From an uncultured Actinomycetes bacterium (lineage in GTDB: Bacteria > Actinomycetota > Actinomycetes > Nanopelagicales > Nanopelagicaceae), in assembly GCA_903834515.1 (NCBI GenBank), contig CAILJM010000024.1, positions 1 through 41,904 on the forward strand: a stretch of DNA of 41,904 bases, written 5' to 3'. A program made the position numbers and the translations under genes. Shown here one piece after another: positions 9,113 to 18,920 of this stretch; position 1 is the stretch's first letter; each line of letters begins with the position of its first letter. The notes under the pieces were generated by a model. That model was given only the letters and a program-made list of their open reading frames with translations, was not told the DNA's origin and did not search any database.

Positions 9113-9640
9113 CTACTCGTTATCTACTCGTCCAGATCTGGTCTGTTCTAGCTCCAGAGTGGCCAATTTATTGAGCGCGATCTGGATTATCCGCTCTACG
9201 GGGCCAGTATTTTCGATCGTGAAGCCAAACTCTTCAGGGGTCAATGGCTCCAAAGTCTCTAGTTGAGAGAGAAGAAGGGATGGCGACATGAAGTGCTCGC
9301 CCCGAGCCTTCAAACGCTCGGTGAGTTGGTCGATCGGCGCTGTGAGATGAATAAAGACCACCCCTGGGTTGATGGAGCGAATATCCGCTCGGTATCTGCG
9401 CTTTAAAGCCGAGCAGGCTATGAGAAGGGATGGGTTTTTGGCGAGCTCGTCTGAAACAAGTTCTAACCAAGGTGCCCGATCTTCATCGCTGAGGGGTATG
9501 CCTTTCAACATCTTCTCTTTATTGCTCTTTGGGTGGAGATCGTCGCCATCAATAAAGGGGATATTGAGATCTGTGGCTAGGGCCTTCCCAACGACACTTT
9601 TTCCGCTGCCCGACACCCCCATCACAACAATCTTTCCCAT
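9113..9640 (-). CDS. gntK: Gluconokinase
   Basis: This enzyme phosphorylates gluconate to 6-phosphogluconate, feeding the pentose phosphate or Entner-Doudoroff routes. From the chosen ATG (9638-9640) the protein has 175 residues. It opens with the P-loop GVSGSGKS at residues 8-15. It carries the GntK signatures DGDDLHPKSNKEKM, CSALKRRYRD-like and RGEHFMSPSLLLSQ. An upstream in-frame start near 9739 would add about 33 unrelated residues and run into the divergent gene, so it is rejected. A -10-like TAGGAT lies at 9654-9659, and the palindrome at 9667-9680 sits just upstream. Confidence 0.93.
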   Translation of the reverse strand: MGKIVVMGVSGSGKSVVGKALATDLNIPFIDGDDLHPKSNKEKMLKGIPLSDEDRAPWLELVSDELAKNPSLLIACSALKRRYRADIRSINPGVVFIHLTAPIDQLTERLKARGEHFMSPSLLLSQLETLEPLTPEEFGFTIENTGPVERIIQIALNKLATLELEQTRSGRVDNE

Positions 9641-9666
9641 AAAAAGAATCGTAATCCTAAATTCAA

Positions 9667-9680
9667 TGTAGATCTCTACA
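9667..9680. promoter_or_regulatory. Palindromic operator-like site between gntK and the EtfD-like gene
   Basis: The sequence TGTAGA-TC-TCTACA is a perfect 6-bp inverted repeat with a 2-bp spacer. It lies near the middle of the 65-bp divergent spacer. It falls in the -35 region of the rightward gene and between the presumed -35 and -10 of gntK. The symmetry and position suggest binding of a dimeric regulator acting on both genes. The regulator is unknown; no adjacent regulator gene is present. Confidence 0.5.
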
Positions 9681-9692
9681 TAGAACAGGGCA

Positions 9693-9698
9693 TAACCT
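9693..9698 (+). promoter_or_regulatory. -10 box suggesting a leaderless EtfD-like mRNA
   Basis: TAACCT matches the TAnnnT -10 pattern and ends 7 bp before the ATG at 9706. Transcription would therefore begin at or next to the start codon. No Shine-Dalgarno sequence precedes that ATG, which fits leaderless translation, common in actinobacteria. The -35 region is poor and covered by the palindrome. Confidence 0.45.
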
Positions 9699-9705
9699 TG
9701 ATCGC

Positions 9706-11676
9706 ATGACCGCGATATTGGCCGTTCTCTCTTATGCAATAACAGCCCTAGCCCTGGCGTTAATCACCGTAAAGGGACGAGAGATCTATCGAATTATTTC
9801 ATCCGGCCAACCTGATCCCACTCGTACTACAAACCCTGCTGAACGTGCTCGCACCATGGTTTCGCAAGTTCTCTTGCATACCAAGATGAGGCGCTTCACA
9901 CCTTCATGTATCGCGCATTGGTTTGTCATGATCGGCTTTGTAACTCTCTTTGGTTCTCTCATTCAGGCTTATGGTGAAGTGATATCACCTTCATTCAAAC
10001 TTCCACTCATTGGAAATTGGGCTATTTATCGCGCCTTTGTCATGGCTATCGCAGGGCTCACCGGTATTGGGATTCTCGTTCTGATCAAGGTTCGACTCTG
10101 GAATATGTGGGTTCGAAAGGATCGTAAGAATAGATTCTTGGGATCGATCACGTGGCGTGGACTTTACGTTGAGCTCACGATTCTTGCTGTTGTTGCATGT
10201 GTATTCACTCTCCAACTCAGTCACAACGATTCAGTTATTCGTTGGACTGCGGCAATAAAGATCTTCGTCTCTATGGCCTGGTTTATCGTTCTTGCTCTCA
10301 ACCTCACCATGGGTGTTGCTTGGCATAGATTCTTAGCGCCATTTAATATCTATTTCAAGCGAAATAGCGATGAGACCAACTCTCTTGGCGCTATCCCTGA
10401 GATGCTCTCACATGGCAAGCCCATCAACTTTGAAGATCCACAAGAAGATGATGTCTTCGGAATCGGTAAAGCTGCAGATATCTCTTGGAAGGGTCTGCTT
10501 GATATGGCGAGCTGTACTGAATGTGGTCGTTGCCAATCGCAATGCCCTGCTTGGCATACCGAAAAACCACTATCACCAAAGATGCTGATTATGGCGATGC
10601 GCGATCACGCACTCACGAAGGTGCCTAATGACGTTCCACTTGTGGGCAGTGCTCATGAAAATGCAATTAATCCTGATGTTCTTTGGTCATGTACATCTTG
10701 CGGTGCATGTGTAGAAGAGTGTCCCGTTGATATCGAGCATGTTGATCACATCATGAATATGCGTCGTTATCAGGTTTTGGTTGAATCAGAGTTCCCATCC
10801 GAGTTAGGTAACACCTTTAGGAACCTCGAAAAGGCTGGTAATCCTTGGGGTGCTAATCGTGCTGATAGAGATGCTTGGATTAAGGAAGTTGATTTTCCTA
10901 TCACTGTGATCGATGGTGAGATTCCAGAAGATGTTGAATATTTGTTCTGGGTTGGGTGCGCTGGCGCTTTTGAAGATCGCGCAAAGAAAACAACCAAAGC
11001 GGTCGCCGAGCTCTTACATATGGCGGGGGTTAAATTCGCCGTCCTTGGAAAGAAAGAGACATGCACTGGGGATCCCGCACGCCGGGCTGGAAATGAATTT
11101 CTCTATCAAATTCTCTCGCGGGAGAATATTGAGACCCTTCAAGAGACCTTTGGAACGCGCGGAACCAAGAAGGTTGTTGTGACATGCCCGCATTGCTTCA
11201 CAACTATAGGCCGCGATTACAAGCAACAAGGGTTTGAGTTAGAGATGTTGCATCACACCCAACTTCTCAACACGCTTGTGAAAGAGAAGCGACTTATCCC
11301 GATTGCACCAGCCGCTCCTAAATCTTTGACGTATCACGACCCTTGTTATCTCGGACGACATAATCAGATTTACTCACCACCGCGTGAACTCTTAGAAGCA
11401 ACTGGTTCGGTCGTGACAGAGATGCCTCGCAATCAAGAGCGTTCATTTTGTTGTGGGGCGGGTGGTGCGCGAATGTGGCAAGAAGAGAAACTTGGTACCA
11501 GGATCAATCTCAATCGAGTGGATGAGGCAATCGCAACAGGTGTTGAGGAAGTTGCTGTTGGGTGCCCGTTCTGCCGGGTAATGGTCTCTGACGGTGTTAA
11601 CGCCCGTCAATCTGATATTGAGGTCTTAGATGTTGCGCAGGCGCTGCTTCGGACGGTGAAGCCCACCAATAATTAA
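9706..11676 (+). CDS. EtfD-like membrane iron-sulfur oxidoreductase
   Basis: The 656-residue protein combines an N-terminal nitrate-reductase-gamma-like membrane domain (about five helices within residues 1-215) with a two-cluster ferredoxin domain and two CCG (heterodisulfide reductase) domains. The clusters are CTECGRCQSQCP (Cys270, 273, 276, 280) and CTSCGACVEECP (Cys329, 332, 335, 339). The CCG marks include YHDPCYLGRHN and SFCCGAGGARMW. The architecture matches M. tuberculosis Rv0338c (EtfD), which passes electrons from acyl-CoA dehydrogenases via EtfBA to menaquinone. A role in fatty- or amino-acid oxidation is inferred. Its last 51 bp overlap the rhomboid gene on the opposite strand. 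Confidence 0.88.
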   Translation: MTAILAVLSYAITALALALITVKGREIYRIISSGQPDPTRTTNPAERARTMVSQVLLHTKMRRFTPSCIAHWFVMIGFVTLFGSLIQAYGEVISPSFKLPLIGNWAIYRAFVMAIAGLTGIGILVLIKVRLWNMWVRKDRKNRFLGSITWRGLYVELTILAVVACVFTLQLSHNDSVIRWTAAIKIFVSMAWFIVLALNLTMGVAWHRFLAPFNIYFKRNSDETNSLGAIPEMLSHGKPINFEDPQEDDVFGIGKAADISWKGLLDMASCTECGRCQSQCPAWHTEKPLSPKMLIMAMRDHALTKVPNDVPLVGSAHENAINPDVLWSCTSCGACVEECPVDIEHVDHIMNMRRYQVLVESEFPSELGNTFRNLEKAGNPWGANRADRDAWIKEVDFPITVIDGEIPEDVEYLFWVGCAGAFEDRAKKTTKAVAELLHMAGVKFAVLGKKETCTGDPARRAGNEFLYQILSRENIETLQETFGTRGTKKVVVTCPHCFTTIGRDYKQQGFELEMLHHTQLLNTLVKEKRLIPIAPAAPKSLTYHDPCYLGRHNQIYSPPRELLEATGSVVTEMPRNQERSFCCGAGGARMWQEEKLGTRINLNRVDEAIATGVEEVAVGCPFCRVMVSDGVNARQSDIEVLDVAQALLRTVKPTNN

Positions 11677-12231
11677 AGTGATGATCGCTCCACCTACAAG
11701 GCCACCCAGGTGGGCATGCCAATCAATATTAGAACCTGGGATAAATGTAATAAGGAGATTTACTGCAATTACCCCAAGGGTCTGGCGATAATCAACACCC
11801 ATTTTCTGTCCCGTCACCATGATGGCACCAAATAATCCAAAGATCATTCCTGATGCTCCAACAGCAGGCATGGTGGGAATTGCAAAATAATTCGAGATAT
11901 ATGAAGCGCTAAAGAGTGAGGCGATAAGGATGGCGCTGTATTTCAACCGCCCGTAATAGTTCTCAACCGCAGTACCTAATGAGTAGAGCGCTAACATATT
12001 AAAGAGGATGTGGGTGATATTTGCGTGGGTGAGCGCAACGGTGAAATATCGATACCACTCACCCGCCTGGATACCGTGCCATTGGTTGTCCGGAAACAAT
12101 GCGTATTTTATTAAAAATAGCCGGTACTCGAATTGGATTCCAGGAATCACATTTGCAAAATACTTTCCGACTATATAAGCGCCAGATATAACAACAATCA
12201 AGATTGTTGTTAAAGAGTTGCGCTTCTGCAC
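11626..12231 (-). CDS. Rhomboid-family intramembrane serine protease
   Basis: This polytopic membrane protease of 201 residues has six to seven predicted helices. The catalytic serine is in GASG (Ser127) and the partner histidine in DWHAHLGG (His174). The oxyanion-supporting HxxxxHxxxN segment is near residues 69-78 (LTHANITHILFNML). It follows the cyclophilin gene by 8 bp, an arrangement also seen next to gyrA in other actinobacteria. Its substrates are unknown. The 3' end overlaps the convergent EtfD-like gene by 51 bp. Confidence 0.93.
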   Translation of the reverse strand: MQKRNSLTTILIVVISGAYIVGKYFANVIPGIQFEYRLFLIKYALFPDNQWHGIQAGEWYRYFTVALTHANITHILFNMLALYSLGTAVENYYGRLKYSAILIASLFSASYISNYFAIPTMPAVGASGMIFGLFGAIMVTGQKMGVDYRQTLGVIAVNLLITFIPGSNIDWHAHLGGLVGGAIITLIIGGLHRPKQRLRNI

Positions 12232-12239
12232 TTTGCTTT

Positions 12240-12752
12240 TTACTCAGTGATGGTGACAGATTCGATCACAACAGCCTGCACTGGGCGATCGCCAGCGCCA
12301 GTCTTTGTTGTTGCGATCTTGTCGACTACCGCCTGTGAGGTGGCATCTTTAACTTCGCCAAAGATTGAGTGCTTACGGTTGAGCCATGCTGTTGGTGCAA
12401 CAGTGATGAAGAATTGTGAACCATTTGTGCCTGGTCCTGAATTTGCCATTGCAAGAAGATAAGGGCGATCAAAGTTGAGTTCTGGGTGGAATTCATCGGC
12501 AAAGCGATAACCAGGTCCACCAGTTCCAGTGCCGAGTGGATCTCCACCTTGGATCATGAAGTTAGCGATAACGCGATGGAAGACAGTGCCGTCGTAAAGA
12601 TTAGAGGAAGTCTTCTCACCCGTACGTGGGTCGACCCATTCACGCTTTCCGGATGCTAGTTCGACAAAGTTCGCAACAGTCTTTGGAGCGTGATCTGGAA
12701 ATAGCTCAACAATGATGTCGCCGTGGTTGGTGTGAAGGGTTGCTTGTGTCAT
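12240..12752 (-). CDS. Cyclophilin-type peptidyl-prolyl isomerase
   Basis: This enzyme catalyses cis-trans isomerisation of X-Pro bonds to speed protein folding. The 170 residues carry the cyclophilin active-site segments FHRVIANFMIQGGDP (catalytic Arg), NSGPGTNGSQFFIT and LNRKHSIFGEV. There is no signal peptide, so it is cytoplasmic, like PpiA near gyrA in mycobacteria. It is probably co-transcribed with the rhomboid gene. An ATG at 12750-12752 gives the standard short N-terminus (MTQATLHTNHGDI). Confidence 0.95.
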   Translation of the reverse strand: MTQATLHTNHGDIIVELFPDHAPKTVANFVELASGKREWVDPRTGEKTSSNLYDGTVFHRVIANFMIQGGDPLGTGTGGPGYRFADEFHPELNFDRPYLLAMANSGPGTNGSQFFITVAPTAWLNRKHSIFGEVKDATSQAVVDKIATTKTGAGDRPVQAVVIESVTITE

Positions 12753-12799
12753 GGCTGGGATTATTCCGAATAAAAGTGAATTTCGCTAATCTAACGCTC

Positions 12800-13369
12800 A
12801 TGGCGACGGATATTTTCCTCTCTGCTTTAAAGAAATTTCCTCCTGCGCAACAACGCGCCCTCCTCGCCACTCTCGCTTCCGCTGAAGCGTTATTTCCCCA
12901 CGCGGTGCGAGATATTGCTTGGGGGATGCCAACGCTAAAAATCGGCCAGGACAATCTCTGTCATGTGATGGGCTTTAAAGCGCATAACAGCCTCTTTCCT
13001 GCATCTGGGGCGATCGCCGCAAATATGGGCAAGGATTTAGAAAAATATGTCGTCTCAAAAGGGACAATTCACTTTGATCTTGATAAGCCATTTCCTAAAC
13101 GGTTATTGAAAGAGATTTTGCTCAGTCGTTTAGAACAGATCAATAGTTCATATCCAAAGAAGAGTGGCGAATACATTCAATACTTTAGTAATGGTCAACT
13201 TCGTATTAAAGGTAAGTACTTGCGGGGAAATGAAAGTGGCACATGGCAATGGTTCTTTAGTAATGGTGAAATAAAGAGAGAAGGCCGATATAAAAATGGT
13301 GAGCCTTCTGGCATTTGGCGAACTTATTGTCCGGTGACTGGTGATGTGAAGACTGAGAAAATCTATTAA
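12800..13369 (+). CDS. DUF1801 (YdhG-like) domain fused to MORN/YwqK-type repeats
   Basis: From the ATG at 12800 the protein has 189 residues. Residues 1-125 resemble DUF1801/YdhG proteins: note IAWGMPTLKIGQ and SKGTIHFDLDKPFPKRLLKEIL. The rest consists of two to three repeats of the form G-x-W-x-x-F/Y-x-x-NG-x-x-x-x-x-G-x-Y-x-x-G, as in MORN_2/YwqK proteins (QYFSNGQLRIKGKYLRG, then WFFSNGEIKREGRYKNG). The biochemical role of either half is unknown to me. A further upstream in-frame start at 12740 would overlap the cyclophilin start and lacks family similarity. The gene sits alone on the plus strand between ppi and the tRNAs. Confidence 0.8.
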   Translation: MATDIFLSALKKFPPAQQRALLATLASAEALFPHAVRDIAWGMPTLKIGQDNLCHVMGFKAHNSLFPASGAIAANMGKDLEKYVVSKGTIHFDLDKPFPKRLLKEILLSRLEQINSSYPKKSGEYIQYFSNGQLRIKGKYLRGNESGTWQWFFSNGEIKREGRYKNGEPSGIWRTYCPVTGDVKTEKIY

Positions 13370-13396
13370 TTATTATTTTGTTACGTCTTCATATTG

Positions 13397-13448
13397 TTAC
13401 ATTGTGGAGACCAAACCTTCGGTCTCTGTCATTACATTGTGGAGACCA
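13397..13448. repeat. 17-bp direct repeat copying the tRNA-Ala 3' end
   Basis: TTACATTGTGGAGACCA occurs at 13397-13413 and again at 13432-13448. The second copy contains the acceptor 3' strand of tRNA-Ala. The offset is 35 bp. The first copy is thus a fragment of the tRNA end with its flank, placed downstream of the tRNA. Confidence 0.85.
13407..13426 (-). terminator. Possible stem-loop after tRNA-Ala
   Basis: GAGACC (13407-13412) pairs with GGTCTC (13421-13426) around an 8-base loop, just past the tRNA-Ala 3' end in the direction of transcription. No U-run follows, so it may be a processing signal or a factor-dependent stop rather than a classic intrinsic terminator. One arm comes from the duplicated tRNA fragment. 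Confidence 0.35.
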
Positions 13449-13512
13449 GGGGAATCGAACCCCTAACCCCCGCCTTGCAAAGGCGGTGCTCTACCAATTG
13501 AGCTAGGTCCCC
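13440..13512 (-). tRNA. tRNA-Ala (UGC)
   Basis: A complete 73-nt cloverleaf is seen on the minus strand: acceptor GGGGACC pairing with GGTCTCC, a D arm, anticodon stem CCGCC/GGCGG with loop TTTGCAA (anticodon TGC), and T arm AGGGG-TTCGATT-CCCCT. The G3:U70 wobble, the alanine identity element, is present. CCA is not encoded. It is the last of the gyrA-tRNA-Ile-tRNA-Ala series. Confidence 0.97.
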
Positions 13513-13580
13513 GTTTTTACCGGAGCACCGAATAGTAATAGTTTTTGAGGAATCCTCATAAACAAGAACTATTGCGATGG

Positions 13581-13655
13581 TGGGCCTAGGTGGACTCGAA
13601 CCACCGACCTCGTCCTTATCAGGGAAGCGCTCTAACCAGGCTGAGCTATAGGCCC
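13581..13655 (-). tRNA. tRNA-Ile (GAU)
   Basis: A complete cloverleaf is seen on the minus strand: acceptor GGGCCTA/TAGGCCC, anticodon loop CTGATAA (anticodon GAT), and T arm GGTGG-TTCGAGT-CCACC. The CCA end is encoded in the next three bases (13578-13580). The anticodon stem CTTCC/GGACG has one mismatch, U28 opposite C42. Its place after gyrA is classic for actinobacteria. Confidence 0.96.
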
Positions 13656-13744
13656 ATCGCACACTGCTCGCCTAATGGGAGAACCCATGAGAGGAACCGT
13701 GAAGGGCAAAGGTTACCCGAATGGGCTCGAGAGCCCAAAACCAA

Positions 13745-16335
13745 CTACTCAGCCTCTAGTGGCTCGATTGGGTCGAGTGGCTCTAGTGGCTCTAGTGGCT
13801 CGAGTGGGTCAATCACAGCCTCAGAGTTAGCTTCTTCAACTACCTCCTCGGTGGCTGGAACATCCTTCACTTGGGTGATGGAGACAACGCAAGCGCCCTC
13901 ATCGAGGTTTACCAGGCGAACCCCCAAGGTATCTCGAGATGTTTCGCGGACTTCCTCGACCGGTGTGCGCATAACAACGCCTGATGATGTGATTGCCAAG
14001 ATCTCATCGCCCTCGGTGACGATCATCGCTCCAACGAGTGAGCCTCTGGAATCTTCATCGATCTTTGCTGCCTTTACACCTATTCCACCTCGACCTTGTT
14101 GGCGATATTCGATAAGTGGCGTCCGTTTGGCATAACCACCATCGGTTGCGGTGAAGACAAATTGATCAGGGGAGTCGCCAGCGACTGCCGCCATTGTGAG
14201 TAGCTCATCATCGGCTCGGAATTTCATTCCGATAACACCTGCGGTTGATCGGCCCATTGCTCGAAGTGATTCATCACTTGCACTAAATCGAAGTGACATT
14301 CCTTTTCGAGAGACGAGAAGTAGTTCATCATCATCTTTAACGAGTGACGCCGAAACAACCTCATCACTCTCTTTGAGATTGATCGCAATCAATCCACCAG
14401 AACGAGGTGAGTCATATTCAGAAAGTGGTGATTTTTTCACCATCCCTGAACGAGTTGCAATTACCAAGTTTGGATGTGTCTCATAAGAATCAATTGCAAT
14501 AACTTGCGCGATCGTCTCATCTGGTTTAAATGCTAGGAGGTTTGCAACATGTTGTCCTCGAGCATCACGACCAGCATCCGGAAGTTCGTGAACTTTTGCA
14601 CGGTAAACACGGCCCTTGTTGGTAAAGAAGAGAAGCCAATCGTGGGTGGATGCGATAAAGAAGTGATCAACGAGATCATCTTGCTTGAGTTGCGCACCCT
14701 TCACGCCTTTTCCGCCACGTCGTTGTGCACGATAAAGATCAGCACGAGTGCGCTTTGAATAACCGCTTCGGGTGATGGTCACGACAACATCTTGATCGGG
14801 GATGAGATCCTCGACTGAGAAGTCGCCATCTGCAGCGACAAACTGAGTGCGTCGCTCATTGCCATGCTTTTCGCCGAGTTCTTGGAGTTCGGTTTTAATG
14901 ATTTCACGCTGTTTTGCTGGGGAGGCAAGAATCTCGTTCAAAATAACGATATCTGCCATCAAGCCTTCATATTCATCATTAATTTTCTGGCGCTCAAGAG
15001 CTGCGATGCGTCGCAATTGCATATCGAGGATTGCATTTGCTTGAATCTCGTCAACATCGAGTAATTTCATCAATCCGGTACGTGCCTCTTCGGGGGTGGT
15101 CGAAGCACGAATCAATGCGATGACGGCATCAAGAGCATCTAGTGCTTTGAGGTAGCCCTTTAAAATATGGGCGCGCTTCTCGCGCTCAGCAAGACGGTAT
15201 TTGGTGCGTCGAACAATGACTTCGATCTGGTGCTCGATGTAGTAACGAATAAATTCATCGAGACGAAGTGTTCGTGGCACACCATCGACAAGAGCCAACA
15301 TATTGGCGCCAAATGAATCTTGAAGTTGGGTCTGTTTGTAGAGGTTATTGAGTACGACTTTCGGGGTCGCATCTTGACGAAGAACAATTACTAGGCGCTG
15401 ACCAAGACGTTCATTACCTTCATCGCGGACATCTGCAATGCCTTTGATCTTGCCATCTTTAACAAGCTCGGCGATCTTAAGAGCGAGGTTATCTGGGTTT
15501 ACTTGGTAAGGAAGTTCGGTAACAACAAGGCAGGTACGCTTGTTGATCTCTTCTACTTCGACAACTGCGCGCATTGTCACTGAGCCACGGCCTGTTCGAT
15601 AGGCCTGTTCAATACCCTCACGACCAACAATAAGTGCCTTTGTTGGAAAGTCTGGGCCTTTAACAATCGTTAATAGTTTCTCAAGCGTCTCTTGTGAAGA
15701 TGCTTCGGGGTTCTCTAGCGCCCAGCAGGTTCCTTCAATTACTTCGCCAAGATTGTGTGGCGGGATATTGGTTGCCATACCCACAGCGATACCTGAAGAG
15801 CCATTCACAAGAAGGTTTGGGAATCGCGATGGGAGAACAGTTGGCTCTTGAGAGCGGCCGTCATAGTTTGGAATGAAATCAACAGTGTCTTCATCGATAT
15901 CGCGCATCATCTCCATTGCAAGTGGAGCAAGGCGAGCCTCGGTATAACGCATAGCAGCGGCTGGATCATTTCCAGGGCTACCAAAGTTTCCGTTTCCGTC
16001 GATCAATGGGTAACGAAGTGACCAGAATTGAGCAAGACGAACAACAGCATCGTAGATCGCGCCGTCGCCATGAGGGTGGTAATTACCCATGACATCGCCA
16101 ACGATACGAGAAGATTTGTAGTAACCCTTATCAGGGCGGTACCCCGCGTCGTACATTGCATAAAGCACGCGGCGGTGAACAGGTTTTAATCCATCACGAA
16201 TATCAGGGAGGGCGCGACCAACGATTACCGACATTGCATAATCGAGATAGCTTCGAGCCATCTCTACTTGGAGATCAATTGTCTCTTGTCTATCAACCTG
16301 ACCGTGGCCAGTTGATTCATTAGTGAGATCAGCCA

Positions 16336-16336
<1 letters not shown>
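13745..16336 (-). CDS. gyrA: DNA gyrase subunit A
   Basis: GyrA is the DNA-breaking subunit of gyrase, which adds negative supercoils. The 863-residue protein has the catalytic Tyr131 in [10 protein letters not shown]. The quinolone region reads [10 protein letters not shown] at residues 87-96, with Gly92 at the position of E. coli Ser83. The GyrA box QRRGGKG is intact in the C-terminal beta-pinwheel. A tail of (D/E)P(L/I) repeats, unlike the core, ends the protein. Its ATG overlaps the gyrB stop (TAATG at 16336), so the two subunits are probably translated in a coupled way. Confidence 0.98.
13757..13812 (-). repeat. 9-bp coding minisatellite at the gyrA 3' end
   Basis: About six near-identical 9-bp units (GAG-CCA-CTA and variants) encode repeated Glu/Asp-Pro-Leu/Ile. 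The unit is a multiple of three, so copy-number change would alter tail length without a frameshift. Confidence 0.9.
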
Positions 16337-18318
<1,982 letters not shown>

Positions 18319-18460
18319 TCAAAATGGATCCTGAGCCCGATTTCACCTTCTAAGCCCGTAATCCTAGTGGTAAAGAGTGACAATGAATAGCCAAAATTGA
18401 GGCTTGGGGGTGGATCTGGGGGCCAAACTCTGAGAAGTTGTGGGTGAGTAGTGGGTTGTA

Positions 18461-18913
18461 CTAGTTGTATGTATCCCTTGGGCCTCTCGCGCCTTTTATG
18501 GTCCGTAACCCTTTCTTCCATGAAGGTGCCTGGGGTCCAAGGATTACCAGCTCATCAACAAGGGCACCTGGGGCGCTCTCTGAGATGGTTTTAAGTAAGG
18601 TGATTTTCATTGTGTTGAGTTGGACGGCCCACGCAGTAGATGTCGTCTGGATTGTGAGCACCCCATCAACCAATGAGAGTGGTGTGCTTTGGGATGCAAG
18701 TTCTGGCCCCACAACACTCGCCCACTCGGTAAAGAGAGAACCTTCAGCGATTCCTTGCTTCCAATCTCTCTTGATCACAATTTCATCAAGGACTGAATTT
18801 AGTTTTAATGGGTCTTCCACGCGCTCGCGGCTCTCTTGTGCTTCAACCGATCTACTCTTTCGAATCTGGTTTCGCCAGGCTCGATACATCTCTCGCGCTA
18901 AATCTCTACTCAT
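18461..18913 (-). CDS. dciA: DciA-like protein (DUF721)
   Basis: DciA loads or activates the replicative helicase DnaB in bacteria without DnaC or DnaI. The 150-residue protein has a charged N-terminal half and the DUF721 core: LFTEWASVVGPELASQSTP, then GVLTIQTTSTAWAVQLN and a following helix. It lies between recF (7-bp gap) and gyrB, exactly where DUF721 (Rv0004) sits in mycobacteria. The function is inferred from the family and position. Confidence 0.9.
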   Translation of the reverse strand: MSRDLAREMYRAWRNQIRKSRSVEAQESRERVEDPLKLNSVLDEIVIKRDWKQGIAEGSLFTEWASVVGPELASQSTPLSLVDGVLTIQTTSTAWAVQLNTMKITLLKTISESAPGALVDELVILGPQAPSWKKGLRTIKGARGPRDTYN

Positions 18914-18920
18914 GTGTAAC

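Noticed and set aside
9641-9739. N-terminal extension of gluconokinase
   Set aside because: The extra residues have no family similarity, overlap the divergent EtfD-like gene start, and precede the P-loop beyond the usual distance.
13397-13448. tRNA-Ala repeat as att sites of an integrated element
   Set aside because: The two copies are only 35 bp apart and enclose no gene. No integrase is present, and no third copy was seen beyond the DUF1801-MORN gene.
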